Source: Rhexocercosporidium sp. MPI-PUGE-AT-0058 (taxonomy: Eukaryota > Ascomycota > Leotiomycetes > Helotiales). From it: a DNA stretch of 64,000 nt. Position numbers and translations under genes: made by a program. The stretch spans positions 248,001 to 312,000 of the forward strand of contig JAGTJL010000026.1 of assembly GCA_020746875.1 (NCBI GenBank). Reading direction: 5' to 3'. Each line of letters opens with the position of its first letter. Position 1 is the first letter of the stretch. This document shows, one piece after another, positions 14,601 to 27,422 of the stretch. Under the pieces are notes generated by a model. The model had not been told where the DNA came from. It ran no database searches and saw only the letters and a list, made by a program, of their open reading frames with translations.

Positions 14601-15699
14601 CTTATAGAATTTCTTATATTTAGTTTAATTAAATATAATAGCACCTTCTCGATTTAATATAATTTCGTCGAAAAGGGCTCTTTCTTCTGATTATAATATA
14701 TTTTTAACGTTTAAAGTAATAAGTCGCTCTTCCGTAATCTTAGATCCGCGAGGAAAGCCGGTAAAATAAGAAAATAAAATATCTTAATACTTCTTAACTT
14801 ATTTTTAAGGAAAGTCCTTTTCTTTAGAAGCTTCGTATTATTTTTTACAGCTTTCGGGCGCATTTCTTATTTTATTTATTTAATTTATAAGCTTAATCTT
14901 TTTATCTTTCGTTTTATATATAATATAAACTCGCAAAACTTATTTACGTTCTTTAAATAAAGACGTTATTAATAAAATATTATAATTCGTAATAAATTAA
15001 AAAATAAGCTCGATTTTCTCAGTTAATACGATACCAAACATACGTTCTCTGCCGAAAAGAGCTTCAATAAAATCTTTATAAAAGAAGTAATCGTAAAAGT
15101 CCGTTTTTAAAATCATAAATTCTCGTTTCATATATTCGATGAAAATATATAAGACGTCTTTGAAAGAGGAATTGCTTTCATTATTAAAGGTTTTGTCGTC
15201 TCTCTCGTAAAAAAGCTCGTCTTCGAGCTTAAAGGAAATATCCTTTAAAAAGCATTCGACGGTATTAATTATAAAGCTTTAATTATAGCCAGTTACTCGT
15301 TTTCGGAGTTATTTTCGGATTTTAAGTAATCTGATTCCGGATCTAATAATATTCTGCTAGCTCGACTTTCAGATTTTATAACTTCAATACTTCTGACGTA
15401 TTTTATAAGTTTAGCTGCTTTAATAATAATAATTAGTCGCGTAATCTTATTTTATAAGTTAGCGTAAATTAAATCGCTTTCCGTATTAAATAAGTATTTA
15501 AATAAAACGCGCGCAATTTAAAAGAATAGAAATCTAAGAATAACTTTAATACTTAAGATATTTATAATATAAAACTTAATAAGGATAATATAATTTCTTA
15601 TTATAACTGAGACGTTATCCGTATATTCTAGAAATCGTGATTTTGCGCCTGTAATACTCTTTAAGGCTATAAAGTCGCTTTTTGTAATAAGGACTTTTA

Positions 15700-15770
15700 G
15701 TTAAACGGTAATATTATAAGATATATAATTAATTTCTACGCCGGAATTAAGAATAACTCGGATATTATTA
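15700..15770 (-). pseudogene. Gypsy aspartic protease remnant
   Basis: At 15731-15754 the minus strand reads ILNSGVEI followed by NYIS. This is the retroviral-type DSGAE motif with the catalytic Asp turned to Asn by a RIP-type G-to-A change. It lies about 1.1 kb upstream of RT in the transcript direction, as expected for Gypsy order protease-RT-integrase. Confidence 0.65.
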
Positions 15771-18700
15771 AGTCTTGTTTTCCTAGGTATAATAATCATA
15801 TACTTCGGCGTTAAAAAGTATTATTTATAACTCGGTCTTTAAGGCGTATCGATTAAGTAAACTTTAGCAGTTAGCAGCAGGTCGATTTTAAATTCCTTTT
15901 TTAAAACTATTACTTTTTAAAGCGCTATTAAGATAGCGATTAAGATTATAAGCACCGAGTTAAAGAAAGGAATTAAACTTAATAATAATCAGAAAGTTAA
16001 TTATTAAATTAGTATTTTTTATATTAAGAAGACTTAATACTTTTATTTCTTTTATTAGACTTAGAGCTTATACGTAAATTTAGCTCGAGATACGGTAAAA
16101 TAAATAATAATTTATTATTCTTATTTAGAGAAAATGCGTTCAAGTTATCGCGAAGCTCGCAGTCTTCTTAATATAAAATCTAAAGTATTAGCTTAAAGTA
16201 ATAAGAAGCGTTAAAATATAATATTATTCTTTTCTTAATCGCAGTTCTAAAAAGCTTTTATATATTTTATAATTTTAATATTAGTAATAGCGATCTGGTT
16301 CTGAATCTCTTAATTAATAATCTTCGGTCGATTTATTTTTAATAAATTAATTAAAATAAGGATTTCTCTTAAAATTAAGTTTCCAGAGAGTTCTTTCTGA
16401 GTAAAAAGCTTATCTAGCGTATTATTTAGCGTATAATTATTTCGCGACAGCGCCTGATATACGCGAGGTCGGCCTAAAATCGCTTTAATAATAATAAGTA
16501 AATTGCTTTTAACGCGTTTTTAAATAATTTTCGTAAAAAGTAGTTTAATAACAGTCGGTCCTTTTCGACTTATAGCCGGAATAGCTTTTTTTAATTTCTT
16601 AAAAATAATATTATTATTATTATCTTTTACGATAATCCGAGTAAGTTTTACTTTAAGTATTTTAATTAAAAGATTTACGTTTATAAGCTTTTGAAATCTG
16701 ACGGTATTTTTTATTTTTTCGCGAACTTTTAATCTTTTATAATTAGTTTAAGCTTTAAGGCGTTCTTAGAATAAAGTTCCGGTTATATATAATTCGGCTC
16801 TTATTATTACTTTAGAAGTAGCGGTATTTTATTATTTTATTTCTATAAGTATTATTTTAAAACTATTATTTATTCTTTTTAAATCGGAGGTTATAAGTAC
16901 GTTTTAAATATTAATTAATTTTATTATATTAAAGAGTCGAATAACGAAAATATTTAAATAATCTTAAGGTTCTTAATTTGTTTTTAATATTAGTCTTTTT
17001 AAAACTGATTTCGGTATAATATTTTATTAAGCTAAAAGGGCTTCTTAAGCGTCTCGGAGCTTCTTCTGGATTGCTTTTTCTTTTCGCTTCGAGTTTAAGT
17101 CTTTTTTTATATTAATTATTCGTAAAATAAGGATTTTTTTTTTTAATTTATCTCGAGGAAATTAAATCGCTTAAGCTTTTATTCTTTCTTTTTAAAAGCT
17201 TATATAAATATAATTATCTTTATTTTTATAAATAATTCTTAAATTAAGCTATTTTTTAAACTTGTAATATTAATTTTAATACTTATAGAATCCTTAAAGT
17301 CTAATACCCGGAATCGGCTTATTAAAATAAAAAAAGCATCCGATACTTATATTATCTTTTATATTAAAACGTTAATTATATTTAGAGCTTATTTTAGAAT
17401 CTTAATAAAATACCTTAGTTTCTTCGAAGTATACGATCGACTCGTAAGTAAATAAAGCTTTAATTTCGGTTATTAATTTTAGATTCTTTTTTTTTTTTAT
17501 AATAACGTATAAAATACGTAAGTTATTTAATTTTTTTGCAATCGTATCGATATCCCGTTTTATAGCTTAATTAATATCGCGAGTCAGCTTCTTAATAATA
17601 AGAATAATTTTTTCTCGAATATACTTTTCCTGATTTAGTTTAAAACGAAGCACTGAACTTTTCTTAAAGACGTCGTCGATCTCCCGAGCTAGAGAATTAT
17701 CCTTATACTTTATAAGCTCGGGGCGAGTTATAAGATTAAGCTCCCCGAATTATGCCGTTAAAGAAGAAGTTTTATTATTACTCGACTCGAGTCGAAGACG
17801 GTCGGCCCGAGTAATTCGTATAAATAATACTTTTTCTTTAATTAAAATATCGATTTCCCGCTCGATTCAGAGTAAGCTTTTTATTCCGGCGTATATTTCA
17901 TCGAAAGATCGTATATTTTCTGTATCGAAGGTATTATTATCTTTTATAAAAGTTCCGGCCTTCCGCTTTAAGTGCTTAAGTAAAGTCGCTAGAAACTTTA
18001 TAATTATTTATTATTTTATAATAATTTTCTTTCGTATATAAGCTCGATTAACTTCTTTAAAAGCTCGGAGAAATTATTAAAATTAAGATTTAAAAGTATT
18101 TTCCGCGATATATTTAAAGTTATTAGATATCTTCTTTAAGTTTTAAAAAGTATAATAATATTACTCAGAGTCGAACGTTCGGTATTCTTTTATAACTTCC
18201 TTAATTAACTTTTAATAAGTACTATTAAGAAAGTCGGGGAGTTATTCGATATTTTAGCCAATTTCGAGAGTGTAATAATCTACGACGTACTATTTCTTTT
18301 CGACGTTATTCGTAATGCCTCGAGCCGTAAAGAGCTGCTTTAAGGTCTTAAAGAACTTAATAATATTATTCTTATTAAAATATAAGTAATTAAAAATGCT
18401 TAAGGTTAATATAGCTTAAGTTATTACGAAATAAGGAAGTCTTTTAATAAAGTCCGTAGCAAGTCGTGCGGCCTGAGATATAAATTATTAAAACGTTATA
18501 TTATTAAAAGTAAGTTTATAATAATAATTATTTAAAGCTTCGTTTATTCTGTATAATATAAAAGTTTTAGTAAGTTTATATTATCTTAGCGCAGGTCGTA
18601 TTAATTAAAAAGCCTAAGCGGAAGTAGCTTAAGCCTGAAGCGGTACTATATAACTTATATTAGCGGGGTCAGGTCTCTTTTGCTTTAGAAGTAAATATAA

Positions 18701-20023
18701 TATAAATTAAAAGTATATAAGTTAAGTAAGTATTATATAAGCCGGTAAAGCTTAAAGGGCGGCTTAAGCTTTTATATTAAAGCTTTTTAAATAGTTATTG
18801 CTTTAGTTATAATTAAATATATTTTATCGTAAGTTATTATCGCCGCTTTTATTTCTCTTCTTTCTCTTATTAATAATTAGAATATCGTCTATAAGTGTTC
18901 CCGGTAATTATAATAAAATAAAGTTAGTAATTCCAGCGATATTAGGCTTTATTAAAAGTTTAGTAAGCACAAAGGTAGAAGAGCTTGCAAAGCCTGTAGA
19001 GCCAGTCTCAGTAATAAAGTAGTCCATAATCGAAGTCGCAGAGCTTCCTCGGGTTATAGAGAAGTTATTAATAAGTCGTTTAAGCTCTTTACCTTTCGAG
19101 TTGCCGCTAAAGGCGTTATTTTTAATATCGTTTTCGGATATAATTAATTTTTCTTAATAAAATTAGTAATTTACTAGAAAGCAAATGCGTTTAATATTAC
19201 TAATAAAAGAGTAAAAGATATAATATATTATATTAAAAAAGAAAGAATATACGAGCTCGAGAAAACAAAGGAAATATATAAGTAAAATATTAGGTTAAAG
19301 AGCTTATAGCTTTAGGCTTCTCCCGAAGTAATAAAGCCCGAAAGACGCCGAAGTCTAGGCCTTTTATCTTTATAATAAACGAACGTATAAGCTTAAGCGA
19401 AGTAAATAAATCTCGCTAAATATTAAAGCTTTATTATTATTAAAGTTAATCTTAGCGTAAAATAACTTAAGACCGAAACTAATTAAAAAGGTATAAAATA
19501 GAACCTTGTATACCTTTCTATTAAACTCCGTCTCGCTAGCTTAAAGTAGGCTATTAGCGGAAAAGAAGAAAAGAGTAACAGATACGCTTACTAAAAGTGC
19601 GGTCGGCGTTGAAATTTGCCGGATTTATTTCAAATAATCTACTTCTCGTTTTCCGAAATATCGAATATGCTTTAATATTAATTGAGGCGTTTCTAATAAC
19701 GTAATCCGGCTATTTTCGGTCCGACTTTCTTAGTATTAATACTTTACGTGTTAGAGCTGGCTTTTCTAGTAGTTTAAGTACTCTTATATCAAAAGTAAGT
19801 GGTTTCCCTTCAGACTTCTTATGCTTCTCGTTATATTATAGGAAACTGTCGAGGTACCGTATCTAGTTCTATTTTAAAGGCTAGAAGATTTTTAAATAAA
19901 TAAGTTTATATTAGTTCGAGCACTTGTCGGTTTCGGTTCTTATAATTAATATAAAAGGCCTTTAGGCTTCTTTACGTATTTTATTTTAGCTTTTTTATTT
20001 ACTTCTTGCGTAGGTTATTAAGA

Positions 20024-20305
20024 TATGTAAAGGGGAAAATATTAAGTATATAATAAAAAGATAATAAAGCAAGTGCCGGAAGGTAAACGTAGGAAATATT
20101 TATTTAACGAATACTAAAGATATTATATATTTAAGGAGTATAATTTATTAAAGGAGAGGAGAGGTATAATTTAAATAAGAAGGAAAAGTTATAATAGTAA
20201 AAATCGTTGTTGTTCTTAAAGGATATTGCCTTAGAAGCTATCTTAAATACAGCAAGATGCAGCTCAATCACGTGACAAATGGACGTCCGAGGTCAACCCC
20301 ACTAT
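20024..20305 (-). repeat. Gypsy LTR, right copy (5' LTR)
   Basis: Partner of 7731-8010, and less mutated at its right end (AATCACGTGACAAATGGACG against AATCACGTAATAAATGAACG). AATAT at 20306-20310 is the second copy of the target duplication. Confidence 0.9.
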
Positions 20306-20310
20306 AATAT

Positions 20311-21000
20311 CTAAATACGCTATTAGATAAATTCAATAAAAGAGGTTTAAATCTTGTTATAATTCTTGTAAAAGCCGGAATTAAGCTTAATAAAGTAATA
20401 GATATAGTTAATAAAGAAGACTTATAATTATATTAATAATAAGTAGGTTCTTTAATATATTTAATAATTAAAACTAGACTTGATATAATATATACAGTTA
20501 ATAGATGCGCTAGATATATATCTAACCTTAATTTAAGTCATTTTAGGGCGCTAAACTGTATTTGGAAATACTTAAATAAATACCTTAATTTAGGGACTTA
20601 TTATAACTGTAATAAAACCTTCCTAAAGCTATTAAGTTATACAAATGCCGACTGAGGTAAAAATATTAGCTCCTGTAAAAGCACTAGCGGCTTTTTATTC
20701 TTAGTTAATAACTATATTATAAATTGGCTTAATATACTTTAAAAAATAATAGCTTTATTAAGCTGTGAAGCTAAATATATGGCTTTTAAAGAAGTAATAA
20801 AAGAAATATTATATTTATATAATTTAATAAATTATTTTAATAATTTCTTTATAATAAAATAATACTTATACTAAAGTTATTAATAGATAGCGAATCAGCT
20901 TTAAAATTTGCTAATAATCCAGAATTTCATAAAAGAAGTAAACATATCGATATAAACTATTACTTTATATAAAACGAAATAGCTAATAATAAATTAAACT
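20311..21000 (+). pseudogene. Copia B RT end and RNase H
   Basis: This continues the RT frame broken at 7730. Translation shows VGSLIYLIIKTRLDIIY, then NADWGKNI-like and KSTSGFLFL segments, SCEAKYMAFKEVIKEI near 20770-20815, DSESALKFANNPEFHKR near 20890-20940 and HIDINYYFI, all standard Copia RNase H blocks. The catalytic-region Asp and Glu codons survive better here than in the left half. A close duplicate lies at 35511-36005. Confidence 0.85.
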
Positions 21001-21281
21001 TATTATATATTAATATACTAGTTTAATTAGCCTATAGCGTTATAAAAGCTTTAAATAATAATAAACAATTAGCTTTTATAATTATTTTAAACTTAAAAGT
21101 TGTTTAAATAGAATATATATATATAAATAAATAATAAAATATATATAAATAAATAATAAAATATATATAAAAATATATAAGTAAATAAAATAATAAAATA
21201 TATAAAAAATATAAAATAAATATAAATAAAAATATAAGATAAGATATAAATAAGTGAATTATAATATATTTTACGGGGGGC

Positions 21282-21699
21282 TATAAGATTATATTAAGCC
21301 TCGGCTAAACTCGCTTAATAATATAAAATTATATTAAGTATACCTTTCCATAACTCAATTACTTTTATATAAAGCTCCGGCTTTGTATAAAGCCTCGGCT
21401 TCCGTGCTTTAAACCTCGGAAGCTTTAAGGTTCTAGTAAAAGGTTATTTAGGGCTAAAACAGTGGCTTCATTAAGCCTTAAGCTTCTGTGTTTTAAACCT
21501 CGGAAGCTCTAGTAATATAAAGCTAGTCTTAATATAAAGCTAGTTTTAATATAAAGCTAGTTTTAATATAAAGCTAGTTTTAATATAAAGCTAATAGCCG
21601 ATGCGAGAGCTAAATAGCTTGGCGCCTAAAAGTAATTATATAGACTTAGTTTCCCCCGAAGTAATGAAATCATCATTCACACCAAATCTCTTCTTTTCA
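21282..21699 (+). repeat. Copia B 3' LTR (LTR-B copy 1)
   Basis: A 418-bp repeat follows the purine tract at 21273-21280. It starts TATAAGATT (probably TG turned to TA by RIP) and ends TTCTTTTCA. Inside, a 16-bp unit beginning TAATATAAAGCTAG is repeated about five times at 21518-21598. The second copy (36006-36429) has two such units and instead about four copies of a unit reading roughly GAGAGCAAATAGCCGATGC. Confidence 0.85.
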
Positions 21700-21704
21700 T
21701 ATTT

Positions 21705-23943
21705 GCGTGGACTTAAAAAGGAGTCTTTTCTTAAGTCTTTTTGTTTTCTTTTATTTGTCTTTTAATAACTTTTCCTGCTTTTCTTTTAATTTTACGCCTT
21801 TTTCCTCGATTCCCTTATTTACGAGCTGAACCTTAGGAGTCTCGGGGCAGTCGCTTTTATAATAATTAAATTTACTGTAATTATAATATTTAACTAGATT
21901 ATCGCTTATAAAAGTCTAAGGCCTTAGATATGCAGAGCTTTGGCGCGGTGAAAAGAGAGTAAACTATTATTAAGAAATAAAAGAGCGTTAAAATAAAGTA
22001 GAGGAAAATTAACGGCGAAGGTAATTCTTTAAGTAGGCGTTTAAGCGGAAGAGGTAGTCTAACCCGAACCGGACGGCTTCTAGGTTATATTTAGGGTGTA
22101 AATTAAAATAAAGTTTAAGTTAAGTATACAATTCCGGCGGTTCTTTAAGTTTAGCGAAATAAGGTGGGAAACTATTTTATTATAATTGTTTTCTTAAGTT
22201 AATTTAATAATAGAGGTTTTGTCTCGTAGCCTAGGGGTAAGCTTTTATTATATTGTGAAGGCTACAACAAACAAAGAACGAAGCACGGTGCAAGGCACTA
22301 GGCAAGGAGCCTAGTAACTCTAAGGGGTCAAGATTTAAGGTGGAAAAGTGTTCAATTCTCTTAATTTTACATGAGGGAAAGGTCTCTTATACGAACCTTT
22401 AAAGGTTATATGCCTAGTTCCTTAAATAACGCCTTAGGCATCATTTCCTAGCTAGAATCGCCACTTTACAATATGTAAAAGAATTATTCCGACTTGGCGA
22501 CGCTATCTTAAATAGTAGCGTTTTAAAATCTTGCTTTAAACTTAATAAAGGTTTTCTTGAAATAAGGGTTTATATATAAATTATGGAAAGCGGACCGGAA
22601 CTTGTCTATTTTATAGTCGGTTAAAAAGTAGGATTCTAAAAGTATAATTATTTCTTTGGCGGTTTTAAAAAAATAAGTTTTCGAAAGGTATGAAGGTTTT
22701 AAGTAAAATCGTGCCGTTCTAATAATTAATCCTTAAACGAGAACACGACGAGCTCTTTCCGTTAAGTAAAGATTAACGTTAACTTTTAAGCGGTCTTAAA
22801 TTAAAGCGTATTATTGTTTAAACGAGGGGTTCGAGCTATTATTTAATAAAATAATCTTCTTTATTAATTAAATCTTAGGAGGCCGAAACGAGCCCGAATA
22901 AGCTTTAAGAGTAAAAAAGGTGTAACCCCTTAGCAAACTTTTATTAAATTCCATTAATTAAAATAAAAGAGGAATAGAAGTTCGTAAGCGACTTTAAAAT
23001 AGTTCGGAAGGCTTAAAAAAAGTAAAATCTCTTTTAGAATCGTCGTTAACTTGTACGGAATTAAGCCGAGAGGTAGCAAGGGCTATAAATATAGCCTTAA
23101 TTTTAATAAAGTTAAATTAGAATTCTTTTTGCTTATTTGCCTAATCTTTAATTTAATTGTTAATAGCTTAAAAAAATCCCTTTAAAACGTTAGAGTTATT
23201 GTAATTTATGTCGTCTCGAGCTTTGCTTTTATTCTTTTAGGTAGCGACGCTAAGTTTAAGAAGTAAAATAATAAGTATTTCTGAATTAAGAAGCGCTCGT
23301 AAGGAAGTCGTAGCAGCTAAAGGACTTAATTTAATAAAGTCTTTAATAATTAATTAAAATATAATAAATCTTAATAAAAATAAGTATTTAACTCGAGGCA
23401 GATTCGGGAGGGGGTTCCGTACTTAGAGAATGAGGTTTTAAGTATAATGAAAACACTTCCTTAAAATCTGTTTATAGCGGCCTTTATGCGAAAGGGATTA
23501 TTTAAAGCGTAGTTAATAAAGATTGCTTTAAGCGTTATTAATTGCGAAATACTGAATTAAACTCTGGTTTTTAATTATTAAGAGATTTTTAAAATCTTAA
23601 CTTTTTAAAATATTAATAATTAAATCTTTAGTAAGGTATTATAAAGCCGTTTCCGGCGGAAGTAATCTTCTTATTTAATATAACGATACTAGCTAAGAGA
23701 GCGGTATAAGAAATATATAATAGTACTTTAATTAAGGCTATCGAAAGCTAATAGGTCTATTACGAAGGAAATAAGAAGATAGAGAAGAAAGGAGAAATAA
23801 AGAAATAAAAAGAGCGTGAATTCATATATATAAGCTCTTCCGAAACCCTTCCGGTACTAGTCCGACTCCGTATGACTTAGTTACTCCTGAACCCCTGGAT
23901 TCCCTGACTCGCTGAGAAGCTCTTAAGTGCACTTATCGTCACA
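21705..23943 (-). mobile_element. RIP-degraded copy of the 38179 Gypsy family: LTR, leader, gag
   Basis: Reverse-complemented, this stretch aligns by eye with the younger Gypsy at 38179-40193. The LTR is at 23679-23943, including CCCTGGATTCCCTGACTCGC near 23900. The gag segment holding KMVSHLVSLDSENR lies near 22150-22190, and the zinc-knuckle end at about 21830-21900. It stops at a position equal to 40193 in the young copy, exactly at the TATTT beside the Copia B LTR, so Copia B may have inserted there and the other half been lost. It shows massive C-to-T and G-to-A change, except in the nested insert at 22254-22470. Confidence 0.85.
22254..22470. repeat. 217-bp TG...CA insert, almost free of RIP
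   Basis: Aligning the degraded gag with the young copy shows an extra block here, starting TGTGAAGGCTAC and ending CACTTTACA, with ATAT on both sides (22250-22253 and 22471-22474). It is rich in CA and TG dinucleotides (ACAACAAACAAAG, GGTGCAAGG), unlike all neighbours. It resembles a small solo LTR or other non-autonomous insert that arrived after RIP of the host element. Confidence 0.7.
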
Positions 23944-25629
23944 CAATAGCTTTAAAACGCTAAACGAAAGATATAATAATAATAATATTAATAATTAATT
24001 AAAGAAAAGAAAAAGAAAAGAGACGGGAAAACAGCGATATATAAGTACGAGTATTATATATAAATAAGCTAAAGAAGAAAAGTTATTATTAACGCAACGA
24101 AAAAGCTATTTATATATACGTCTCGGCAAGGTAGTAAAGTCGTAATTATTACGTAATTATATTATTATATTTATATTATTTGCATTTTATTTATTCAGTA
24201 AATAAACGTAAATACGCTATTAGCGCGCAACTTGCTTATTACTTCGCCGACCGAAAATAATTTTCTAATAATAATAATAATTACAGCACTCGAATATAAA
24301 TATAAGAACTTTTATATATATACGTAAGAGTCTTATAATTAAAGCAAATATCTTTTATTATTTTATAAAATTATTTTTATTTATTAAATTAAGAATATTA
24401 ATATATTATACGGAACAGCTTATAGAATAATCGAACGACCTCCGACGGACTAATCGCGATGTAGTATTATATACTTAGCATAATAATTTAGATAACCGCA
24501 TTAATTTAATTAGCTAAACTTATTAATTGGAATATAATTATCCGATTTACCGCGGCTTAATCCTCGCCTTAAGCGACGCGAAAGCGTACCGATATATTAT
24601 TAATTAAAATATCGGTATCGCGGACGTTACTACTAAGAGAAGGAATAATTATTATATATATGCTTATTTATTTTATTTATACGGAATCGGGCCCGTGATA
24701 TAAGGAGGCCGAGGCTTTTACAGTATTAATAGAATTAGTCTTACTTATATATTTAATCACGCCGGCGTTTTACTTCCTTTCACGAGTAACTTCTTTTATA
24801 TATACGCTTCTCCTCTAGACTTCTTTAAAAGCTAAAGATTAATTCTTTGAATATATTTTACCCTAAACCTCTACGAAGCTTTGCTTACCGTGAACTCCAT
24901 CTGACATCTAACCTCCTTAGTTCATACATATTCATTATATAAAGCTCGCGAGAGAAAATTTGCACAGATCCGTGATGTTATTGCAGCCTCGGTTCGGATA
25001 AGCCCAGAGTACAATATTCTTAATTATAGCCTTTGCCGGTAATAATACGCTCGGCTTAAGGCCTTTCTTTATAAGGTCGCGAGTATTTTCGTCTTACTTC
25101 GCCTAAACCTAGAAGTTGTGCTTAATAGCTTATTTATTTTATTATACTCTTAAATCGTTTAATAATAAAGGTTTCGGTTCGGCGTCGAAAAGGTTAAAAG
25201 CAATTAATAACGTAAAGTCTATTAAATTCTATATCTTATAAAAGATATAAAAGGATTTAAACGCTTAATATTAAGAGGTCTAAGTACGCTTATTATAATT
25301 AAAAAGAGTTCGATTATTTAATGAAAAAACTAAAATTAAGTTTATTATAGCGAAAGAATTGCTCTCGTAAGCTCCGAGTATTTAATAAAAAAGGAAAGAC
25401 TAAAGAAGTATTAAGTCTAGTTGCTCGGCTTTTATACTTGTCTAAAGTAAAATCGAAGAGTTAATAGAAAACAACGGTATAAATTATACTTTATAATAAA
25501 ATAGAAAACTTTATAACGTATAATAAATACTCTTTACTTATAAACTTACCTTATAAGCTTCATTTAAATCAATAGCACATAAAGAAAAGAATACTAACTT
25601 AATAGCTTCGTTAATAAGGCTTATAATTA
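23944..25629. other. AT-rich RIP-type sequence without recognisable gene
   Basis: CpA and TpG are depleted and many TAA/TAG occur in all frames. Some patches keep CG-rich words (CGACCTCCGACGG near 24428, GCGACGCGAAAGCG near 24575), suggesting old coding sequence of a transposon, but no family motif could be read. Confidence 0.5.
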
Positions 25630-25774
25630 TAATATAAAGTAGATTAAAGCACTGCGAGCAGTTGTATTAAATTAAAGTGATTAATTATTCTCTTAAAAGC
25701 TCCAAGAATTAAGAGAAAACAGTTATTCTCCTGAAGGCGGTTTACAGTAGCAGAACCTAATTAGGTCACGTGTA

Positions 25775-27383
25775 CGGAGGTCACGGCAAAATGTTATGAT
25801 AAACGCTAATGCCTTGGCGCCAAGGCGCCAAGGCTTATTGCGGGGCATTCCCACAATGACTAGAAATGTAAATTCCTACTTTTTATACTATAATTTAAAG
25901 CTATTTACATCATTTAACACTTCCACAATAACTTCTAATATACGCAAAATATACTATGATCTTAGCACTCGCCTTCAAGCTCTTACTCTTTTTGATATCA
26001 GGATTTCTATAGCTTTAATTAATGAAATTACTTCTATATCTCCTTCTATTTACCGACTGCGAAGAATTGCCATTTCTAAAGGTTATACACCAAAAGAAGA
26101 CCGAAAACTTCTACTTTACTATATTATAAATGCTCTAAAGTCAAAAAGACTTATAAAAGCCACAAAAAAAGTATAATTAAAAGTGAAAAAAATTATTTTA
26201 AAGAACTCAATAACACAAACACTTTTAACTTAAGTAATTACTAATATCCTTATTAAGAAGAACCCTCTTTTTAAAGTCTTTACACGTATAATTTAAAATA
26301 TCTTAAATAAACTTAAATATAAGAGCTATAAACCAAGCTATAAGCTAAGTTTAACACTTGTCGCAAAAGCAATACGTCTTTAATAATATAAAAATTATGT
26401 AGATTAAACTCTTAAAAACTAAAAACGAGTGATTTAATTTAATAAGACGTTTATAATAATAAGAGGTTAATGAGGGAGGCTCTAAGTATAGTAAAAAAAG
26501 TCTAAAGCTTATAATTCACATATCATTTGCCGTTAGTAAAAAGGTTTTAAGTAGTTTATGTTTTAGGGTTACTTTTTATATAATAAGAAAGGGCTATGTC
26601 ACATATAAAAAGATAAAATAAAGGCAAAGAAAAAAGAAGCAAAGCTTTAGCTTAAAGAGCAAAATAAGCTCTTTAAGCCAGAGTGTAAGCTTAACTAGGA
26701 ACTTGAGACTTTAATGCGACGTATACGGATTGCTCGCAAAATACTAGGCAAAAAGCCACTTTAGAAGTAGGGGAAAGCTACAGGAAAGCTTGTCTAGGAC
26801 TCTAAAGGAGGCATTAATTAATATAAATATTAAAAGCTAATTCTTTACGAAAAGCTCTTGCCTTTTGCAAAAGAGTATAAAAAAGACCGTCTTAATACAA
26901 TCGTTTAAGAAGACAACGCTTCTCTATATACTCACTTATATTAATAGTAAATATATAATCTTTAAGAGATTATACGTATAATTTAGCTAGCTAATTCCCT
27001 AGACTTAAATATGATTAAACCTCTATGGTTTTGGATGAAAAAGGAGACTATAAAGTACGGAGTAGTGATAGGGCAAAAGTAAATGAAAATAAATTAGTTA
27101 AAGTGTTAAGAAAATCTCTTTTAAGAGTAAATTCAGCAATAGATTAAAAGAATCCCAAGGTATATTTAAGAAGTAATTGTCTTAAAAGGCAGGAATAAAT
27201 ATAAAGAAGGCTTAGGAAATAAACAACGAAACCTAAATAGAGTACACTAACTATTTAATATTAAAAAGCATTAATTTTCCATATAAATTAAATAGGGGAG
27301 GAGTGCTAAGAATCACTTGATTTTAATGCCTTGACATCGCCAAGCTGTTAGCGGATTATTATAACATTTTGCCGTGACCTCCG
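25775..27383 (+). mobile_element. Tc1/mariner element, 1.6 kb, intact TIRs
   Basis: The element is 1609 bp between two TA dinucleotides (25773-25774 and 27384-27385). The first 23 bases, starting CGGAGGTCACGG, are perfectly repeated in inverse at the other end. Size, TA target and the encoded protein agree with Tc1/mariner. It lies within LTR-A copy 3. Confidence 0.92.
25796..27300 (+). pseudogene. Tc1/mariner transposase, broken by stops
   Basis: The first 126 codons (25796-26176) are open and hold a helix-turn-helix-like region (LINEITSISPSIYRLRRIAISKGYTP). Downstream, only a stop-riddled frame continues. Recognisable pieces are RIRIARKILG-like sequence near 26722, TIVQEDNASLYTH near 26890-26940 (usually QEDNAPSHASH, the second catalytic Asp) and SLDLNMIKPLWFWMKKET near 27000-27045 (usually SPDLNMIEPCW). 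Stops stand at Gln and Trp positions. It appears less mutated than the LTR elements around it. Confidence 0.8.
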
Positions 27384-27422
27384 TAGTGCCAAGAGAGCAG
27401 CTGCCCGTGCTTATACAACACC

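Larger units (their letters stand above)
7731..20305 (-). mobile_element. 12.6-kb Ty3/Gypsy element inserted in Copia B, RIP-dead
   Basis: Near-identical LTRs of about 280 bp (7731-8010 and 20024-20305) bound the element, and AATAT lies directly outside both (7726-7730 and 20306-20310) as a 5-bp target duplication. Coding remnants read on the minus strand: protease near 15730-15755, RT about 14600-13550, integrase about 12850-12100. A purine tract (AAAGAAGGGACG on the minus strand) abuts the LTR at 8010, fitting a minus-strand 3' end. At 12.6 kb it is large for a fungal Gypsy. About 4 kb lies on either side of pol (8011-12100 and 16000-20023), in which I recognise no domain, although gag must be in the upper part. 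All frames are closed by RIP stops. Confidence 0.88.
25630..27422 (-). repeat. LTR-A copy 3, split by a Tc1/mariner element
   Basis: On the minus strand, 25630-25774 and 27384-27422 together match the inner and 3' part of LTR-A. Landmarks are GCACGGGCAGCTGCTCTCTTGGCAC, joined across the insertion to CACGTGACCTAATTAGGTTCTG, then ACCGCCTTCAGGAGAATAA and CGCAGTGCTTTAATC. The match is lost beyond about 27422. Removing the Tc1 element and one TA restores the LTR. Confidence 0.75.

Noticed and set aside
21518..21598. Short tandem repeats suggestive of a CRISPR-like array
   Set aside because: Units are directly adjacent without unique spacers and lie within a Copia LTR in a eukaryotic genome.
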